DNA of 64,000 bases from Acidovorax sp. Leaf191 (GCF_001424425.1 NZ_LMPT01000021.1:126532-190531); one strand, 5' to 3'; shown: positions 26,738-37,315, counted from the first letter of the stretch. The notes: generated from the letters alone by a model not told the origin. Numbers and translations are program-made.

Positions 26738-27694
26738 TTAGTGGCGAGGCTCTGGCGCCTCGGTGGGCAAGGCGCGCGGGGCCAGGTGTTCTGCCAGCAG
26801 GCGGGCGGTGACGGGCAGGGCGTCGAAATCGCGGGCCACCACACGCAGTTCGCGGTGGGCCCAGGCGTCGGACAGCGGAACGGCTACCAGGCGGCCCACA
26901 CCGCGCATCAGCTCGAAGGCGCGGTCGGGCAACAGGCCCACGCCCAGGCCGTTGTCGATCATGCGGCACATGGCGTCGAGCCCCGTGACCTGGATGCGCT
27001 GGCGCAGCGGGCGGCTGGCAGCGGCGGCGGCCGCCCGCATGGCCAGGCTGATGCTGCTGTTGGCATGCAGGCCCACGATGTCCCAGTCCAGGACCTCTTC
27101 AAAATTAATAGCTGCTTGCGCAGACAGCACGTGCCCTGCGGGCATGACGAGCACCAGGCGGTCTGCGCGGTAGGGGCGGCTTTGCAACTGCGTCGCGCCG
27201 TTGCTGCCCGCCATGTTCACGTTGCAGATGCCCAGGTCGGCCGCGCCCTCCTGCACGGCGTGCAGCACGTCGCTGGAGAGGTGCTCCTGCAGGTCGATCT
27301 TGATCTGGCTGTGCTCGCGCGCGAACGCGCCCAGGTCTTCGGGCAGGAACTGGAAGATGGCCGAGATGTTGGCGTGCATGCGCACATGGCCGCGCACGCC
27401 GTCGGCGTATTCGCTGAGCTCGCCCTGCATGCGCTCCAGCCCGAAGAGCACGGTGCGCGCGTGGTGCAGCAGGCTCTCGCCCGCGGGTGTCAGCGTGACG
27501 CCGCGGCTGTGGCGGTACAGCAGCGCGGTGTCCACGGCGGTTTCCAGGTCCGACAGCCGCTTGCTCACCGCCGACGCGGCGATGAACTCGCGCTCCGCCG
27601 CCCGGCCGATGCTGCCGAGTTCGCACACGGCCACGAACAGCTGCAGCGAAGTCAGGTCAATGCGGCGCGCAAAACTGCGCTCGGAGCTTTTCAT
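26738..27694 (-). CDS. LysR-type transcriptional regulator next to leuC
   Basis: A 318-residue LysR regulator. A winged helix-turn-helix (about residues 14-72, LQLFVAVCELGSIGRAAE and SAVSKRLSDLE) is followed by a periplasmic-binding-like effector domain. Location directly upstream of and co-directional with leuC suggests it regulates, or is simply transcribed with, the leu genes; ligand unknown. A 20-nt segment (27101-27120) inside the coding sequence is nearly identical to part of the family-1 intergenic repeat and encodes the AQAAINF stretch, so the element seems to have been absorbed into the protein. ATG at 27694 is chosen; the open frame upstream overlaps a terminator and is not coding. 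Confidence 0.9.
   Translation of the reverse strand: MKSSERSFARRIDLTSLQLFVAVCELGSIGRAAEREFIAASAVSKRLSDLETAVDTALLYRHSRGVTLTPAGESLLHHARTVLFGLERMQGELSEYADGVRGHVRMHANISAIFQFLPEDLGAFAREHSQIKIDLQEHLSSDVLHAVQEGAADLGICNVNMAGSNGATQLQSRPYRADRLVLVMPAGHVLSAQAAINFEEVLDWDIVGLHANSSISLAMRAAAAAASRPLRQRIQVTGLDAMCRMIDNGLGVGLLPDRAFELMRGVGRLVAVPLSDAWAHRELRVVARDFDALPVTARLLAEHLAPRALPTEAPEPRH
27098..27120 (-). repeat. Fragment of family-1 repeat inside the LysR gene
   Basis: On the minus strand CGCAAGCAGCTATTAA is identical over 16 nt to the intergenic copy at 43941-43956 and continues as an AT-rich tail. It is in frame and encodes part of the effector domain linker. Confidence 0.5.
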
Positions 27695-27822
27695 CGGTGG
27701 GTATCTTGTGCTTCTCGTTTGGAGAAGGCGTTGCGCTATTTTCCTATAAATGGAGGGTCTTGGCCATCGCGTACCGCGATGTCGTCCATCGCCTGTGCGC
27801 TTATCCGTGCAGGCAGAAAAAA

Positions 27823-27853
27823 AGCCGCACGGGCCCGAGGGCGACGTGCGGCT
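27823..27853 (-). terminator. Terminator after dnaJ
   Basis: Stem AGCCGCACG (27823-27831) with CGTGCGGCT (27845-27853), 13-nt loop, followed on the minus strand by TTTTTTT. It closes the grpE-dnaK-dnaJ transcript about 55 nt after the dnaJ stop. Confidence 0.85.
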
Positions 27854-27907
27854 CACGGGCGCGAAGGCGCCGTGCGGCTGTTTGTCAGGGGCTCGATGCC
27901 TGCGGGA

Positions 27908-29053
27908 TCAGCTGAAGAAGTTCTTCAACCGGTCGGTCCAGCTCTCGCCGCTGGGCGAGTGGCGCGCGCCACCCTTCTTGAGCGAGTCTTCCAGCTCGCG
28001 CAGCAGCTTGCGCTGGTGCTCGGTGAGCTTGACGGGCGTCTCGACCGCGATGTGGCAGTAAAGGTCGCCCGGGTAGCTGGCGCGCACGCCCTTGATGCCC
28101 TTGCCGCGCAGGCGGAACTGCTTGCCGGCCTGGGTGCCTTCGGGGATGTCGATGGCCGCCTTGCCTTGCAGCGTGGGCACCTCGATCTCGCCGCCCAGGG
28201 CGGCGGTGATGAAGCTCACCGGCACCTGGCAATGCAGGTCGTCGCCGTCACGCTCGAAGATGTCGTGCTTCTTCAGGCGGATCTCGATGTACAGGTCGCC
28301 CGGAGGCCCACCGTTGGTGCCGGGCTCGCCGTTGCCGGTGCTGCGGATGCGCATGCCGTCGTCGATGCCCGCGGGGATCTTCACTTCCAGCGTCTTTTGC
28401 TTCTTGATCTTGCCCTGGCCATGGCACGTGGTGCAGGGCTCGGGAATGATCTTGCCCGTGCCGCGGCAGTGCGGGCAGGTCTGCTGAACGCTGAAGAAGC
28501 CCTGGCGCATCTGCACCGTGCCGGAGCCCTGGCAGGTGCCGCAGGTCTTGGCGCTGGTGCCGGGCTTGGCGCCGCTGCCGTGGCAGGTGTCGCAGCTGTC
28601 CCACGAGGGGATGCGGATCTGCGCGTCCTTGCCGCGGGCGGCCTCTTCCAGCGTGACTTCCATGGCGTAGCTGAGGTCGTTGCCCCGGTACACCTGGCGG
28701 CCACCCGCGCCACGCCCGCGGCCGCCCTGCTGGCCGAACATGTCGCCGAAGATGTCGCCAAACGCCTCGGCAAAGCCGCCGAAGCCCTCGGCACCCGCGC
28801 CGCCGGGGCCGCGCATGTTCGGGTCCACACCCGCATGGCCGTACTGGTCGTAGGCGGCCCGCTTTTGCGGGTCGGAGAGCATCTCGTAGGCCTCCTTGGC
28901 CTCCTTGAACTTCTCTTCGGCAGGCTTGGCGGCATCTCCCTGGTTGCGGTCAGGGTGGTGCTTCATTGCCAGCTTGCGATAAGCCTTCTTGATCTCTTCA
29001 TCCGAAGCGTTCTTGGGAACGCCCAGGATTTCGTAAAAGTCTCTTTTGGACAT
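27908..29053 (-). CDS. dnaJ: Chaperone DnaJ (Hsp40)
   Basis: Co-chaperone that delivers substrates to DnaK and stimulates its ATPase. The 381-residue product has a J domain (1-70, with HPD in [11 protein letters not shown]), a Gly/Phe-rich region and the zinc domain with four C-x2-C-x-G-x-G repeats ([32 protein letters not shown]). The C-terminal substrate and dimerisation domains follow. ATG at 29053 ([12 protein letters not shown]) is canonical. It lies 84 nt after dnaK and is the last gene of the heat-shock operon. Confidence 0.98.
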   Translation of the reverse strand: MSKRDFYEILGVPKNASDEEIKKAYRKLAMKHHPDRNQGDAAKPAEEKFKEAKEAYEMLSDPQKRAAYDQYGHAGVDPNMRGPGGAGAEGFGGFAEAFGDIFGDMFGQQGGRGRGAGGRQVYRGNDLSYAMEVTLEEAARGKDAQIRIPSWDSCDTCHGSGAKPGTSAKTCGTCQGSGTVQMRQGFFSVQQTCPHCRGTGKIIPEPCTTCHGQGKIKKQKTLEVKIPAGIDDGMRIRSTGNGEPGTNGGPPGDLYIEIRLKKHDIFERDGDDLHCQVPVSFITAALGGEIEVPTLQGKAAIDIPEGTQAGKQFRLRGKGIKGVRASYPGDLYCHIAVETPVKLTEHQRKLLRELEDSLKKGGARHSPSGESWTDRLKNFFS

Positions 29054-29137
29054 GGTCTTTCTGAGCCCGGTTGGAACAGGAACGCCGCGCAGCTCCCTGG
29101 GAGCATTGCGCGGCGGCTCGGGTCAACGGGGGCGTGC

Positions 29138-31093
<1,956 letters not shown>

Positions 31094-31137
31094 GATTTTT
31101 CTCCGTGATGCTGGAATGGTTTGGATGGCTAGTAACT

Positions 31138-31174
31138 TGTGGATAACTCGGCTGGCTTCAAGCCGTTATCCCCC
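31138..31174 (-). promoter_or_regulatory. DnaA-box 9-mer and hairpin in the grpE-dnaK gap
   Basis: TGTGGATAA (31138-31146) is the exact complement of the consensus DnaA box TTATCCACA. TTATCCCCC at 31166-31174 is a near-box in the opposite orientation. The two arms also form an imperfect hairpin (GGATAA/TTATCC plus CGGCT/AGCCG). DnaA binding is inference from the motif; the hairpin may instead be an RNA processing or stability element. Confidence 0.4.
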
Positions 31175-31176
31175 AT

Positions 31177-31737
31177 TTATTTCGGTGCGGCGACGGTGAC
31201 CAGGGCAGGGCGCAGCACGCGCTCGGCGATCACATAGCCCTTTTGCAGCACGGCGACCACCGTGTTGGGCTCCTGGGTGGAGTCGGCAGGCAGGGGTACC
31301 ACGCTGATGGCCTGGTGCTGGTGCGGGTCGAACTTGGCGCCCGCTTCCGGGTTGATGGCCAGCACCTTGTTGCGCTCCAGGGCCGAGGTCAGCTGGCGCA
31401 GGGTAGCGTCTGCGCCTTCGCGCAACTGCTGGGGTGTGGCTTCCTTGATGCCCAGCGCGGCGTCCAGGCTGTCGGCCACGGGCAGCAGGCTCTCGGCAAA
31501 GCTTTCGATGCCGAACTTGCGGGCCTTGGAGACTTCGTCCTCGGCGCGGCGGCGGGCGTTTTCAGCCTCGGCCTTGGCGCGCAGGAACTGGTCGGCCAGC
31601 TCGGCGCTCTTGGCCTTGAGTTCGGCCAGCTCGCCCTGCAGCCGCGCCAGCTCGTCGGAGGCGTGGGCAGCCATGGCGGCTTCAACTTCTTCGGGGGCGG
31701 GGGCAGTCTGTGCAGTGGGTTGGCTGGTGTCTGACAT
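31177..31737 (-). CDS. grpE: Nucleotide exchange factor GrpE
   Basis: Releases ADP from DnaK. The 186-residue protein has an acidic/Ala-rich N-terminus, a long coiled coil (about residues 30-90, rich in Ala/Glu/Leu/Arg) and the conserved C-terminal GrpE signature including [11 protein letters not shown] and [24 protein letters not shown] at 31737 ([10 protein letters not shown]) was chosen since similarity and the sigma-32 type promoter (31777-31804) fix the 5' end. It is the first gene of grpE-dnaK-dnaJ. No CIRCE/HrcA inverted repeat was found upstream. Confidence 0.96.
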   Translation of the reverse strand: MSDTSQPTAQTAPAPEEVEAAMAAHASDELARLQGELAELKAKSAELADQFLRAKAEAENARRRAEDEVSKARKFGIESFAESLLPVADSLDAALGIKEATPQQLREGADATLRQLTSALERNKVLAINPEAGAKFDPHQHQAISVVPLPADSTQEPNTVVAVLQKGYVIAERVLRPALVTVAAPK

Positions 31738-31776
31738 GTTGGGATCTGAAGGTGGATAAACAGCGGTACGCGCGGG

Positions 31777-31804
31777 ATGTGGGGACGTGCCGGGGCATTT
31801 CAAG
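31777..31804 (-). promoter_or_regulatory. Sigma-32 (heat-shock) type promoter of grpE-dnaK-dnaJ
   Basis: On the minus strand CTTGAAA (31804-31798) and CCCCACAT (31784-31777), with 14 nt between CTTGAA and CCCC. This fits the sigma-32 consensus CTTGAA-N13/14-CCCCAT-T. It is about 40 nt upstream of the grpE ATG. Confidence 0.82.
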
Positions 31805-31949
31805 GTCCGGCGCAGGGGCTTGTGGCTGCGTGCCCAGGCCCGGCGCGTTTTGTTGTAAGGCATGTCGTCCCGCTCGGCCAATTTGCAAGTCCCTGGGTGG
31901 CGGTCGGGGCCACATTTCGGGATTTTGCAGGCGTTCGAACAGGCGTGAG

Positions 31950-31978
31950 TGTACAAGCGGCGAAGGTCGGGCTATAAT
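31950..31978 (+). promoter_or_regulatory. Promoter of the rpsF operon
   Basis: TGTACA (31950-31955), 17 bp, and a perfect TATAAT (31973-31978), about 65 nt before the rpsF ATG. This fits a strong housekeeping promoter for ribosomal protein genes. Confidence 0.8.
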
Positions 31979-32043
31979 TGCCGGCTTTGCCTTGCCACAC
32001 CGCTTCTAGACGCAGCGGGTGGTGTCATCCAAAAGGAGTCTGC

Positions 32044-32460
32044 ATGCGTCATTACGAAATCATTTTGTTGATCCATCCGGATCAAAGCGAACAAGTTCCA
32101 GCCATGCTGGAGCGCTACAAGGGCATGATCACCGCTGGCGGTGGCAAGGTGCACCGCGTGGAAGACTGGGGCCGCCGTCAACTGGCGTACCTGATCAACA
32201 AGCTGGCCAAGGCCCACTACCTGTGCGTGAACATCGAGGCCGACCAGGCTGTGATGGCTGAACTGGAGCACGCCTTCAAGTTCAACGACGCCGTGCTGCG
32301 CCACCTGACGGTTCAGAAGAAGAAGGCCGACACGGGCCCATCTTCGATGATGAAGACCGTCGAGCGCGAAGAAGCCCGCAAGGCCAGCCAGGCTGAATAC
32401 GCAGCCGCCGGTGGTGACCGTCCAGAGCGCGCCGAGCGCACTGAACGCGCCGAGCGCTGA
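32044..32460 (+). CDS. rpsF: 30S ribosomal protein S6
   Basis: Small-subunit protein that pairs with S18 on the 16S rRNA platform. The 138-residue product has the standard S6 fold ([47 protein letters not shown]). A basic/acidic C-terminal tail ends in [11 protein letters not shown], longer than the E. coli protein. That tail is in keeping with species whose S6 is not fixed at the usual length. ATG at 32044 is preceded by AAAAGGAG. It is first in rpsF-priB-rpsR-rplI. Confidence 0.97.
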   Translation: MRHYEIILLIHPDQSEQVPAMLERYKGMITAGGGKVHRVEDWGRRQLAYLINKLAKAHYLCVNIEADQAVMAELEHAFKFNDAVLRHLTVQKKKADTGPSSMMKTVEREEARKASQAEYAAAGGDRPERAERTERAER

Positions 32461-32474
32461 TCCAGCCCGTTGGA

Positions 32475-32765
32475 GTGGAGAACCGCGTAGTCTTGACCGC
32501 ATGTATCGCAGAGGCTGAAGCCCTGCGCTACACACCCGCCGGATTGCCTGCCCTCACGCTGCGGCTCGAACACGAGTCCCGGCAAACCGAGGCAGGCCAC
32601 CCCCGCGAAGTCAAGGCTGCCATGAAAGCCGTCGCCTTTGGTGCGATGGCCGAGCGTCTGGCAAGGCAGAACATCGGAAGTCTCTGGACTTTCAGTGGAT
32701 TTCTGGCAACCCCGCGCAATGGCAAGACCGCAGTGCTGCACATCCAGGATATTCAACAAAATTAA
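32475..32765 (+). CDS. priB: Primosomal replication protein N (PriB)
   Basis: A 96-residue OB-fold single-strand DNA-binding protein that helps PriA and DnaT reload DnaB at stalled forks. The body shows the OB strands ([55 protein letters not shown]) and ends HIQDIQQN. The start is a GTG at 32475, 14 nt after the rpsF stop, with TTGGA just upstream. The PriB gene lies between rpsF and rpsR as in most beta- and gammaproteobacteria. Confidence 0.93.
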   Translation: MENRVVLTACIAEAEALRYTPAGLPALTLRLEHESRQTEAGHPREVKAAMKAVAFGAMAERLARQNIGSLWTFSGFLATPRNGKTAVLHIQDIQQN

Positions 32766-32782
32766 TTTTCAAGGGGTCCGCA

Positions 32783-33064
32783 ATGGCCACGTTCAAGAAG
32801 TTCAACAAAGACAAGCGCCCAAAGCGCAACACCCAGTCCCTGCTGTTCAAGCGCAAGCGCTTTTGCCGCTTCACGGTGACCGGTGTTGAAGAAATCGACT
32901 ACAAGGATGTCGACACGCTGCGCGATTTCATCGCCGAAAACGGCAAGATCATCCCCGCACGCCTGACCGGCACGCGCGCCATCTACCAGCGTCAGCTGAA
33001 CACCGCCATCAAGCGCGCGCGCTTCCTGGCCCTGGTGCCTTACAGCGACCAGCACAAGATCTAA
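32783..33064 (+). CDS. rpsR: 30S ribosomal protein S18
   Basis: A 93-residue basic protein that forms a heterodimer with S6 on the 30S platform. The start is [19 protein letters not shown]; the conserved core reads [25 protein letters not shown] and [11 protein letters not shown]. It lies 17 nt after priB with AAGGGG as the ribosome site and 12 nt before rplI, so the genes are cotranscribed. Confidence 0.97.
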   Translation: MATFKKFNKDKRPKRNTQSLLFKRKRFCRFTVTGVEEIDYKDVDTLRDFIAENGKIIPARLTGTRAIYQRQLNTAIKRARFLALVPYSDQHKI

Positions 33065-33076
33065 GGAGCACAACCC

Positions 33077-33529
33077 ATGCAAATCATCCTGCTCGACAAG
33101 GTTGTGAACCTCGGCAACCTGGGCGAAATCGTCAAGGTCAAGGACGGCTACGCCCGCAACTTCCTGATCCCCGCTGGCCGCGCCCGTCGCGCCACCGAAG
33201 CCGCCAAGGCAGAGTTCGAAGCCAAGCGCGCCGAACTCGAAAAGGCCGCAGCTGCCAAGCTGGCAGAAGCCCAGGCCCAAGGCGAGAAGCTGGCCGGCAC
33301 CACCGTCAAGCTGACGCAAAAGGCTGGCGTGGACGGCCGTCTGTTTGGTTCCGTGACCAACCACGACATCGCCGAAGAGCTGAACAAGCAAGGCTACAAG
33401 GTGGCCAAGTCGCAAATCCGCCTGCCCAACGGCCCGATCAAGGTCGTGAGCGAAAGCACTGTCAGCGTGGCTCTGCACACCGATGTGGTGGTGGACGTCA
33501 CCGTGTCGGTCTACGGCGAAACCGCCTGA
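33077..33529 (+). CDS. rplI: 50S ribosomal protein L9
   Basis: Large-subunit protein binding 23S rRNA near the L1 stalk and limiting frameshifting. The 150-residue product has the N-terminal domain ([32 protein letters not shown], motif around GDIVKVKxGYARNFL), a long connecting helix rich in Ala/Glu/Lys and the C-terminal domain ([22 protein letters not shown]). ATG at 33077 follows AAGGAG. It is last of the ribosomal operon and is followed by a terminator. Confidence 0.98.
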   Translation: MQIILLDKVVNLGNLGEIVKVKDGYARNFLIPAGRARRATEAAKAEFEAKRAELEKAAAAKLAEAQAQGEKLAGTTVKLTQKAGVDGRLFGSVTNHDIAEELNKQGYKVAKSQIRLPNGPIKVVSESTVSVALHTDVVVDVTVSVYGETA

Positions 33530-33554
33530 TCGTCACCCAGTGACCGTTGCAAAG

Positions 33555-33580
33555 GCCGCCTCCGGGCGGCTTTTGTCTTT
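33555..33580 (+). terminator. Terminator after rplI
   Basis: Stem GCCGCC (33555-33560) with GGCGGC (33565-33570), 4-nt loop, followed by TTTTGTCTTT. It ends the rpsF-priB-rpsR-rplI transcript 25 nt after the stop. Confidence 0.82.
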
Positions 33581-33614
33581 GGGTCACCACTTTTTGTACA
33601 TGGTTGCCCACGGG

Positions 33615-33646
33615 TAATCCACGAGTTACCCACAGGCTTATCCCCG
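33615..33646 (+). promoter_or_regulatory. Cluster of DnaA-box-like 9-mers upstream of dnaB
   Basis: TAATCCACG (33615-33623), TTACCCACA (33626-33634) and TTATCCCCG (33638-33646) differ from the box TTATCCACA at one or two positions and lie in the same orientation, 11 and 12 bp apart. They fall about 55-85 nt before the dnaB ATG. DnaA control of dnaB is inference from the motifs only. Confidence 0.35.
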
Positions 33647-33699
33647 CATATGCCCCGCCAGTGCGGGAGCTGCATGCAGCCTTTGCCCGGAGAACCGTC

Positions 33700-35127
33700 A
33701 TGTCAGCAGTCTTCCCCCCGCTCGAGGAGAGTGGCTTCGAGCCACCCGTGCCGCAGCCAGACCGCGAGGTGGCGCAGCTGCGTGTGCCGCCGCATTCCAT
33801 CGAGGCCGAGTCCAGCGTGCTGGGCGGCCTGCTGCTGGACAACAACGCCTGGGACCGCGTGGGCGACCTGCTGGTGGAGAGCCACTTCTACCGCCACGAG
33901 CACCAGATGGTGTACGCGGCCATCGGTGCGCTGATCAATGCCAGCAAGCCGGCCGACGTCATCACCGTCTTCGAGCACCTGAAGAACCAGGGCAAGGCGC
34001 AGGACATGGGCGGCCTGGCCTATCTGAACAACCTGGCCCAGTACGTTCCGAGTGCCAGCAACATCCGCCGCTACGCAGAGATCGTTCGCGAGCGCGCCAT
34101 TTTGCGCAAGCTGGTCACGGCCAGCGATGAGATATCGACCAACGCCTTCAACCCGCAGGGCAAGACGGTGGAGCGCATCCTGGACGAGGCCGAGGCCAAG
34201 ATCTTCGCCATCGGCGAAGAAGGCTCACGCACCAAGCAGGGCTTCCAATCGCTCGACACCCTGGTGATCGACCTGCTCGACAAGGTGCAGGAGATGGCGG
34301 ACAACCCGGTGGATGTGACCGGCATTCCCACCGGCTTTGCCGACCTGGACCGCATGACGTCCGGCCTGCAGGCGGGCGACATGATCGTGCTGGCAGCCCG
34401 CCCCTCGATGGGCAAGACCTCGTTCGCGGTGAACATCGCCGAACACGTGGCGCTCAACGAAGGCCTGCCCGTGGCCATCTTCTCGATGGAAATGGGCGCC
34501 GCGCAACTCGCGGTGCGTATCGTGGGTTCCATCGGCCGGGTGAACCAGGGGCATCTGCGCACCGGCCAGCTCACCGACGACGAATGGCCGCGCCTGACCG
34601 AGGCGATCGAGAAGCTGCGCACCGTGTCGCTGCACATCGACGAGACGCCGGGCCTCACGCCCGGCGAGCTGCGGGCCAACGCCCGGCGCCTGGCGCGCCA
34701 GTGCGGCAAGCTCGGGCTCATCGTGGTCGACTACCTGCAACTCATGAGCGGATCGGGTGCCGGCAGCTCCGACAACCGCGCCACCGAGCTGGGCGAAATC
34801 TCCCGGGGTCTCAAGATGCTGGCCAAGGAGCTGCAGTGCCCGGTGATCGCGCTGTCGCAGCTCAACCGCTCGGTCGAGCAGCGCACCGACAAGCGCCCCA
34901 TGATGTCCGACTTGCGCGAATCCGGCGCCATCGAGCAGGATGCCGACATCATCATGTTCATCTACCGCGACGACTACTACAACAAGGACAGCAAGGAGCC
35001 CAACGTGGCCGAGGTCATCATCGGCAAGCAGCGTAACGGCCCCACCGGCACCGTGAAGCTGTTCTTCCAGAAGAACCAGACCCGCTTCGAGAACCTGGCC
35101 ATGGGCAGCGGCGGTGATGATTATTGA
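33700..35127 (+). CDS. dnaB: Replicative DNA helicase DnaB
   Basis: Hexameric 5'-3' helicase that unwinds DNA ahead of the replisome. The 475-residue protein has the N-terminal DnaB collar domain (about 28-135, PPHSIEAESSVLGGLLLD) and a RecA-like C-terminal domain. Walker A is ARPSMGKT (233-240), Walker B is LIVVDYLQLM and the R/Q sensor region is in SQLNRSVEQR. ATG at 33700 was chosen because similarity begins within 25 residues; a longer open frame upstream crosses the rplI terminator. The gene has no inteins. A family-2 dispersed repeat starts right after its stop. Confidence 0.97.
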   Translation: MSAVFPPLEESGFEPPVPQPDREVAQLRVPPHSIEAESSVLGGLLLDNNAWDRVGDLLVESHFYRHEHQMVYAAIGALINASKPADVITVFEHLKNQGKAQDMGGLAYLNNLAQYVPSASNIRRYAEIVRERAILRKLVTASDEISTNAFNPQGKTVERILDEAEAKIFAIGEEGSRTKQGFQSLDTLVIDLLDKVQEMADNPVDVTGIPTGFADLDRMTSGLQAGDMIVLAARPSMGKTSFAVNIAEHVALNEGLPVAIFSMEMGAAQLAVRIVGSIGRVNQGHLRTGQLTDDEWPRLTEAIEKLRTVSLHIDETPGLTPGELRANARRLARQCGKLGLIVVDYLQLMSGSGAGSSDNRATELGEISRGLKMLAKELQCPVIALSQLNRSVEQRTDKRPMMSDLRESGAIEQDADIIMFIYRDDYYNKDSKEPNVAEVIIGKQRNGPTGTVKLFFQKNQTRFENLAMGSGGDDY

Positions 35128-35128
35128 A

Positions 35129-35219
35129 CCCCCCTGAGGCGCTTCGCGCCATCCCCCCAGGGGGACGCTCCCAGTGCGGCGGGGCGGCCCTTGCACGGGA
35201 GCGCTGGCGGGGCCGCGCC
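35129..35219 (+). repeat. Dispersed GC-rich repeat, family 2 (copy 2), downstream of dnaB
   Basis: Starts at the dnaB stop with CCCCCCTGAGGCGCTTCGCG, then CCCCCC/AGGGGG arms and the core AGGGGGACGCTCCCAG, then GCGGCGGGGCGGCCCTTGC. Orientation relative to the upstream gene is the same as for the copy after trpA. Confidence 0.75.
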
Positions 35220-35235
35220 CACTTCACAGGTCGGA

Positions 35236-35274
35236 AATGAAAAGGCCCCTGCCGATGGCAGGGGCCTTTTCATT
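35236..35274. terminator. Bidirectional terminator between dnaB and phoH
   Basis: A perfect 18-bp stem from 35236-35253 paired with 35257-35274, loop GAT. The core is GGCCCCTGCC/GGCAGGGGCC with flanking A and T runs. It serves dnaB (plus) and the PhoH gene (minus). Confidence 0.9.
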
Positions 35275-35292
35275 GTGGAGCAGTGCAGTTCG

Positions 35293-37107
35293 TCAGAGTA
35301 CCTCGCTGGCGAAGTCTGCGAGGCGTGAGCGCTCACCTCGCGCCAGCGTGATGTGCCCGCTGTGCGGCCAGCCCTTGAAGCGGTCCACCGCATAGGTCAG
35401 GCCCGAGGAGCCTTCGGTCAGGTACGGCGTGTCGATCTGCGCCAGATTGCCCATGCAGATGATCTTGGTGCCGGGGCCAGCGCGGGTGATCAGCGTCTTC
35501 ATCTGCTTGGGCGTCAGGTTCTGCGCCTCGTCGATGATCACGTACTTGTTCAGGAAGGTGCGCCCGCGCATGAAGTTCATGCTCTTGATCTTGATGCGGC
35601 TGCGGATGAGCTCGTTGGTGGCGGCGCGCCCCCACTCACCGGCATTGCCGCCGTCGCCCTTGGCCAAAAACTCCAGGTTGTCGTCCAGCGCACCCATCCA
35701 GGGGCCCATCTTCTCTTCTTCGGTGCCGGGCAGGAAGCCGATGTCCTCGCCCACGCTCACCGTGGCGCGGGTCATGATGATCTCGGTGTAGCGGCGGTCG
35801 TCCAGCACCTGCGTCAGGCCCGCGGCCAGGGCCAGCAGGGTCTTGCCGGTACCGGCCGTGCCGGTCAGGGTCACGAAGTCGATGTCGGGGTCCATGAGCA
35901 GGTTCATGGCGTAGTTCTGCTCGCGGTTGCGCGTGGTCACGCCCCACACCGCGTGCTTGGCCGAGCCGTAGTCCTTGAGGGTCTGCAGCACGGCCGTCTT
36001 TTCGCGGATCTCGCTCACGCGGGCGAACAGGCTGGGCTCGCCGGGGGCTTCGAAGTACACGAACTGGTTGATCATCAGCTGCGGCACGATGGGCCCGCCG
36101 ATGCGGTAGTAGGTGTGCGCGCCGCTCTGCCAGCTCTCGACGTTCTTGCCGCTCTTGGCCCAGAAGTCGGGCGGCAGCGCCAGCACGCCGGCGTACAGCA
36201 GGTCGCCGTCTTCCAGCGTCTTGTCGTTCTGGTAGTCCTCGGCGTTCAGGCCCAGCGCGCGCGCCTTAACGCGCATGTTGATGTCCTTGGACACCAGCAC
36301 CACTTCGCGCGGTGCGTGCTCCTTGCGCAGGGCCTCGACCACACCCAGGATCTGGTTGTCGGCCTTGCCTTGCGGCAGGCTGGTGGGCAGGCTGTAGTCC
36401 AGTGGTGCGGTCTGGAAGTACAGGCAGCCGCCGGCAGCGCGCTGCCCGGTGGAGTCGAGCTTCAGCCCGCGCCCGATGTCGGCGCCCTGCACGCCGGCCA
36501 GTGCGTCCAGCGAGCGGCTGGTCTGGCGGCCGTTGCGGGCGACTTCGGTCATGCCCTTCTTGTGGCCGTCGAGCTCCTCCAGCACGATCATCGGCAGGAA
36601 GATGTCGTGCTCTTCGAAGCGGAACAGGCTGGTGGGGTCGTGCAGCAGCACATTGGTGTCCAGCACGAACAGCTTGGTCGGGCCCTGGGGCTTGCTGCGC
36701 TTGGTGCGGCTGGCCGATGGTGCTGCCGCAGCCGCCGGGGCGGCCACGGCGGGGGCTGCTGCGGCGGCAGAAGCAGCCGTGGTGCGTGCAGGCGTCTTGC
36801 GGGTGGGGCTGCGGGCCTCTGCCGGGGCTGCGGGCTCGGCGCGGTTGCTGCGCGTGCCGGAGCGCTCTGCCGTGGTGGCAGGCGTTGCGGGTGTGGCGCT
36901 GGACACGACCTGCAAGGAGGCTGTGCGTTCGGAAGCTGTCTTGCGGGTTGTGGTGCGTGCTGCCGGTGTCGCCACCTCGGGCACCGAGCCGACGGCATCG
37001 GCAGCGTCTGCGGCGGTGGAGGCCGCTTTGCCGGGGCGGGCGGTCACATCGTAGGCTTCGGGGGCGAGGAGGGCGGCGCGCCGGCTGGGGGCTGGGGGCA
37101 GGGGCAT
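35293..37107 (-). CDS. PIN-PhoH fusion protein (PhoH2-type RNA helicase/ribonuclease)
   Basis: A 604-residue protein with three parts. A low-complexity Ala/Thr/Arg-rich N-terminus (1-142) is followed by a PIN nuclease domain (about 145-300, starting LFVLDTNVLLHDP, acidic residue Asp150) and a PhoH ATPase domain. The ATPase has Walker A GTAGTGKT (about 416-423), a Walker B-like VIIDEAQNLTP and GTEEEKMGPWMGAL. In mycobacteria PhoH2 unwinds and cleaves RNA in a phosphate-stress toxin-antitoxin setting; the role of this protein is inferred from the domains. The long disordered N-terminal arm is unusual relative to the short mycobacterial one. ATG at 37107; no partner gene is obvious. Confidence 0.92.
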   Translation of the reverse strand: MPLPPAPSRRAALLAPEAYDVTARPGKAASTAADAADAVGSVPEVATPAARTTTRKTASERTASLQVVSSATPATPATTAERSGTRSNRAEPAAPAEARSPTRKTPARTTAASAAAAAPAVAAPAAAAAPSASRTKRSKPQGPTKLFVLDTNVLLHDPTSLFRFEEHDIFLPMIVLEELDGHKKGMTEVARNGRQTSRSLDALAGVQGADIGRGLKLDSTGQRAAGGCLYFQTAPLDYSLPTSLPQGKADNQILGVVEALRKEHAPREVVLVSKDINMRVKARALGLNAEDYQNDKTLEDGDLLYAGVLALPPDFWAKSGKNVESWQSGAHTYYRIGGPIVPQLMINQFVYFEAPGEPSLFARVSEIREKTAVLQTLKDYGSAKHAVWGVTTRNREQNYAMNLLMDPDIDFVTLTGTAGTGKTLLALAAGLTQVLDDRRYTEIIMTRATVSVGEDIGFLPGTEEEKMGPWMGALDDNLEFLAKGDGGNAGEWGRAATNELIRSRIKIKSMNFMRGRTFLNKYVIIDEAQNLTPKQMKTLITRAGPGTKIICMGNLAQIDTPYLTEGSSGLTYAVDRFKGWPHSGHITLARGERSRLADFASEVL

Positions 37108-37162
37108 GGTGACAGGGCCTCGGTCAGTGACGGTGGGAATATCGGAAACTCAGAAAGCAAAA

Positions 37163-37190
37163 AGCCGCCTGGAGACCAAGGCGGCTTTGC
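37163..37190 (-). terminator. Terminator after bcp
   Basis: A 10-bp stem AAAGCCGCCT (37163-37172) with AGGCGGCTTT (37181-37190), followed on the minus strand by further T's. It lies between the bcp stop (37316) and the phoH start, so phoH probably has its own promoter in the 50 nt below. Confidence 0.8.
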
Positions 37191-37315
37191 GGGAGGGGGT
37201 GATAGGCGTTGCGGGAACCAGGAGCATCAAACCATTATGCCTATTCCGGATGTCGGGCTTGGGCAAAACCGCAGAGCTGTGGCTTGGACGCGCTGTGTTC
37301 CCGTGCAATCTGCTG

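Noticed and set aside
31738..31976. CIRCE/HrcA operator upstream of grpE
   Set aside because: No TTAGCACTC-N9-GAGTGCTAA inverted repeat; only a sigma-32 type promoter.
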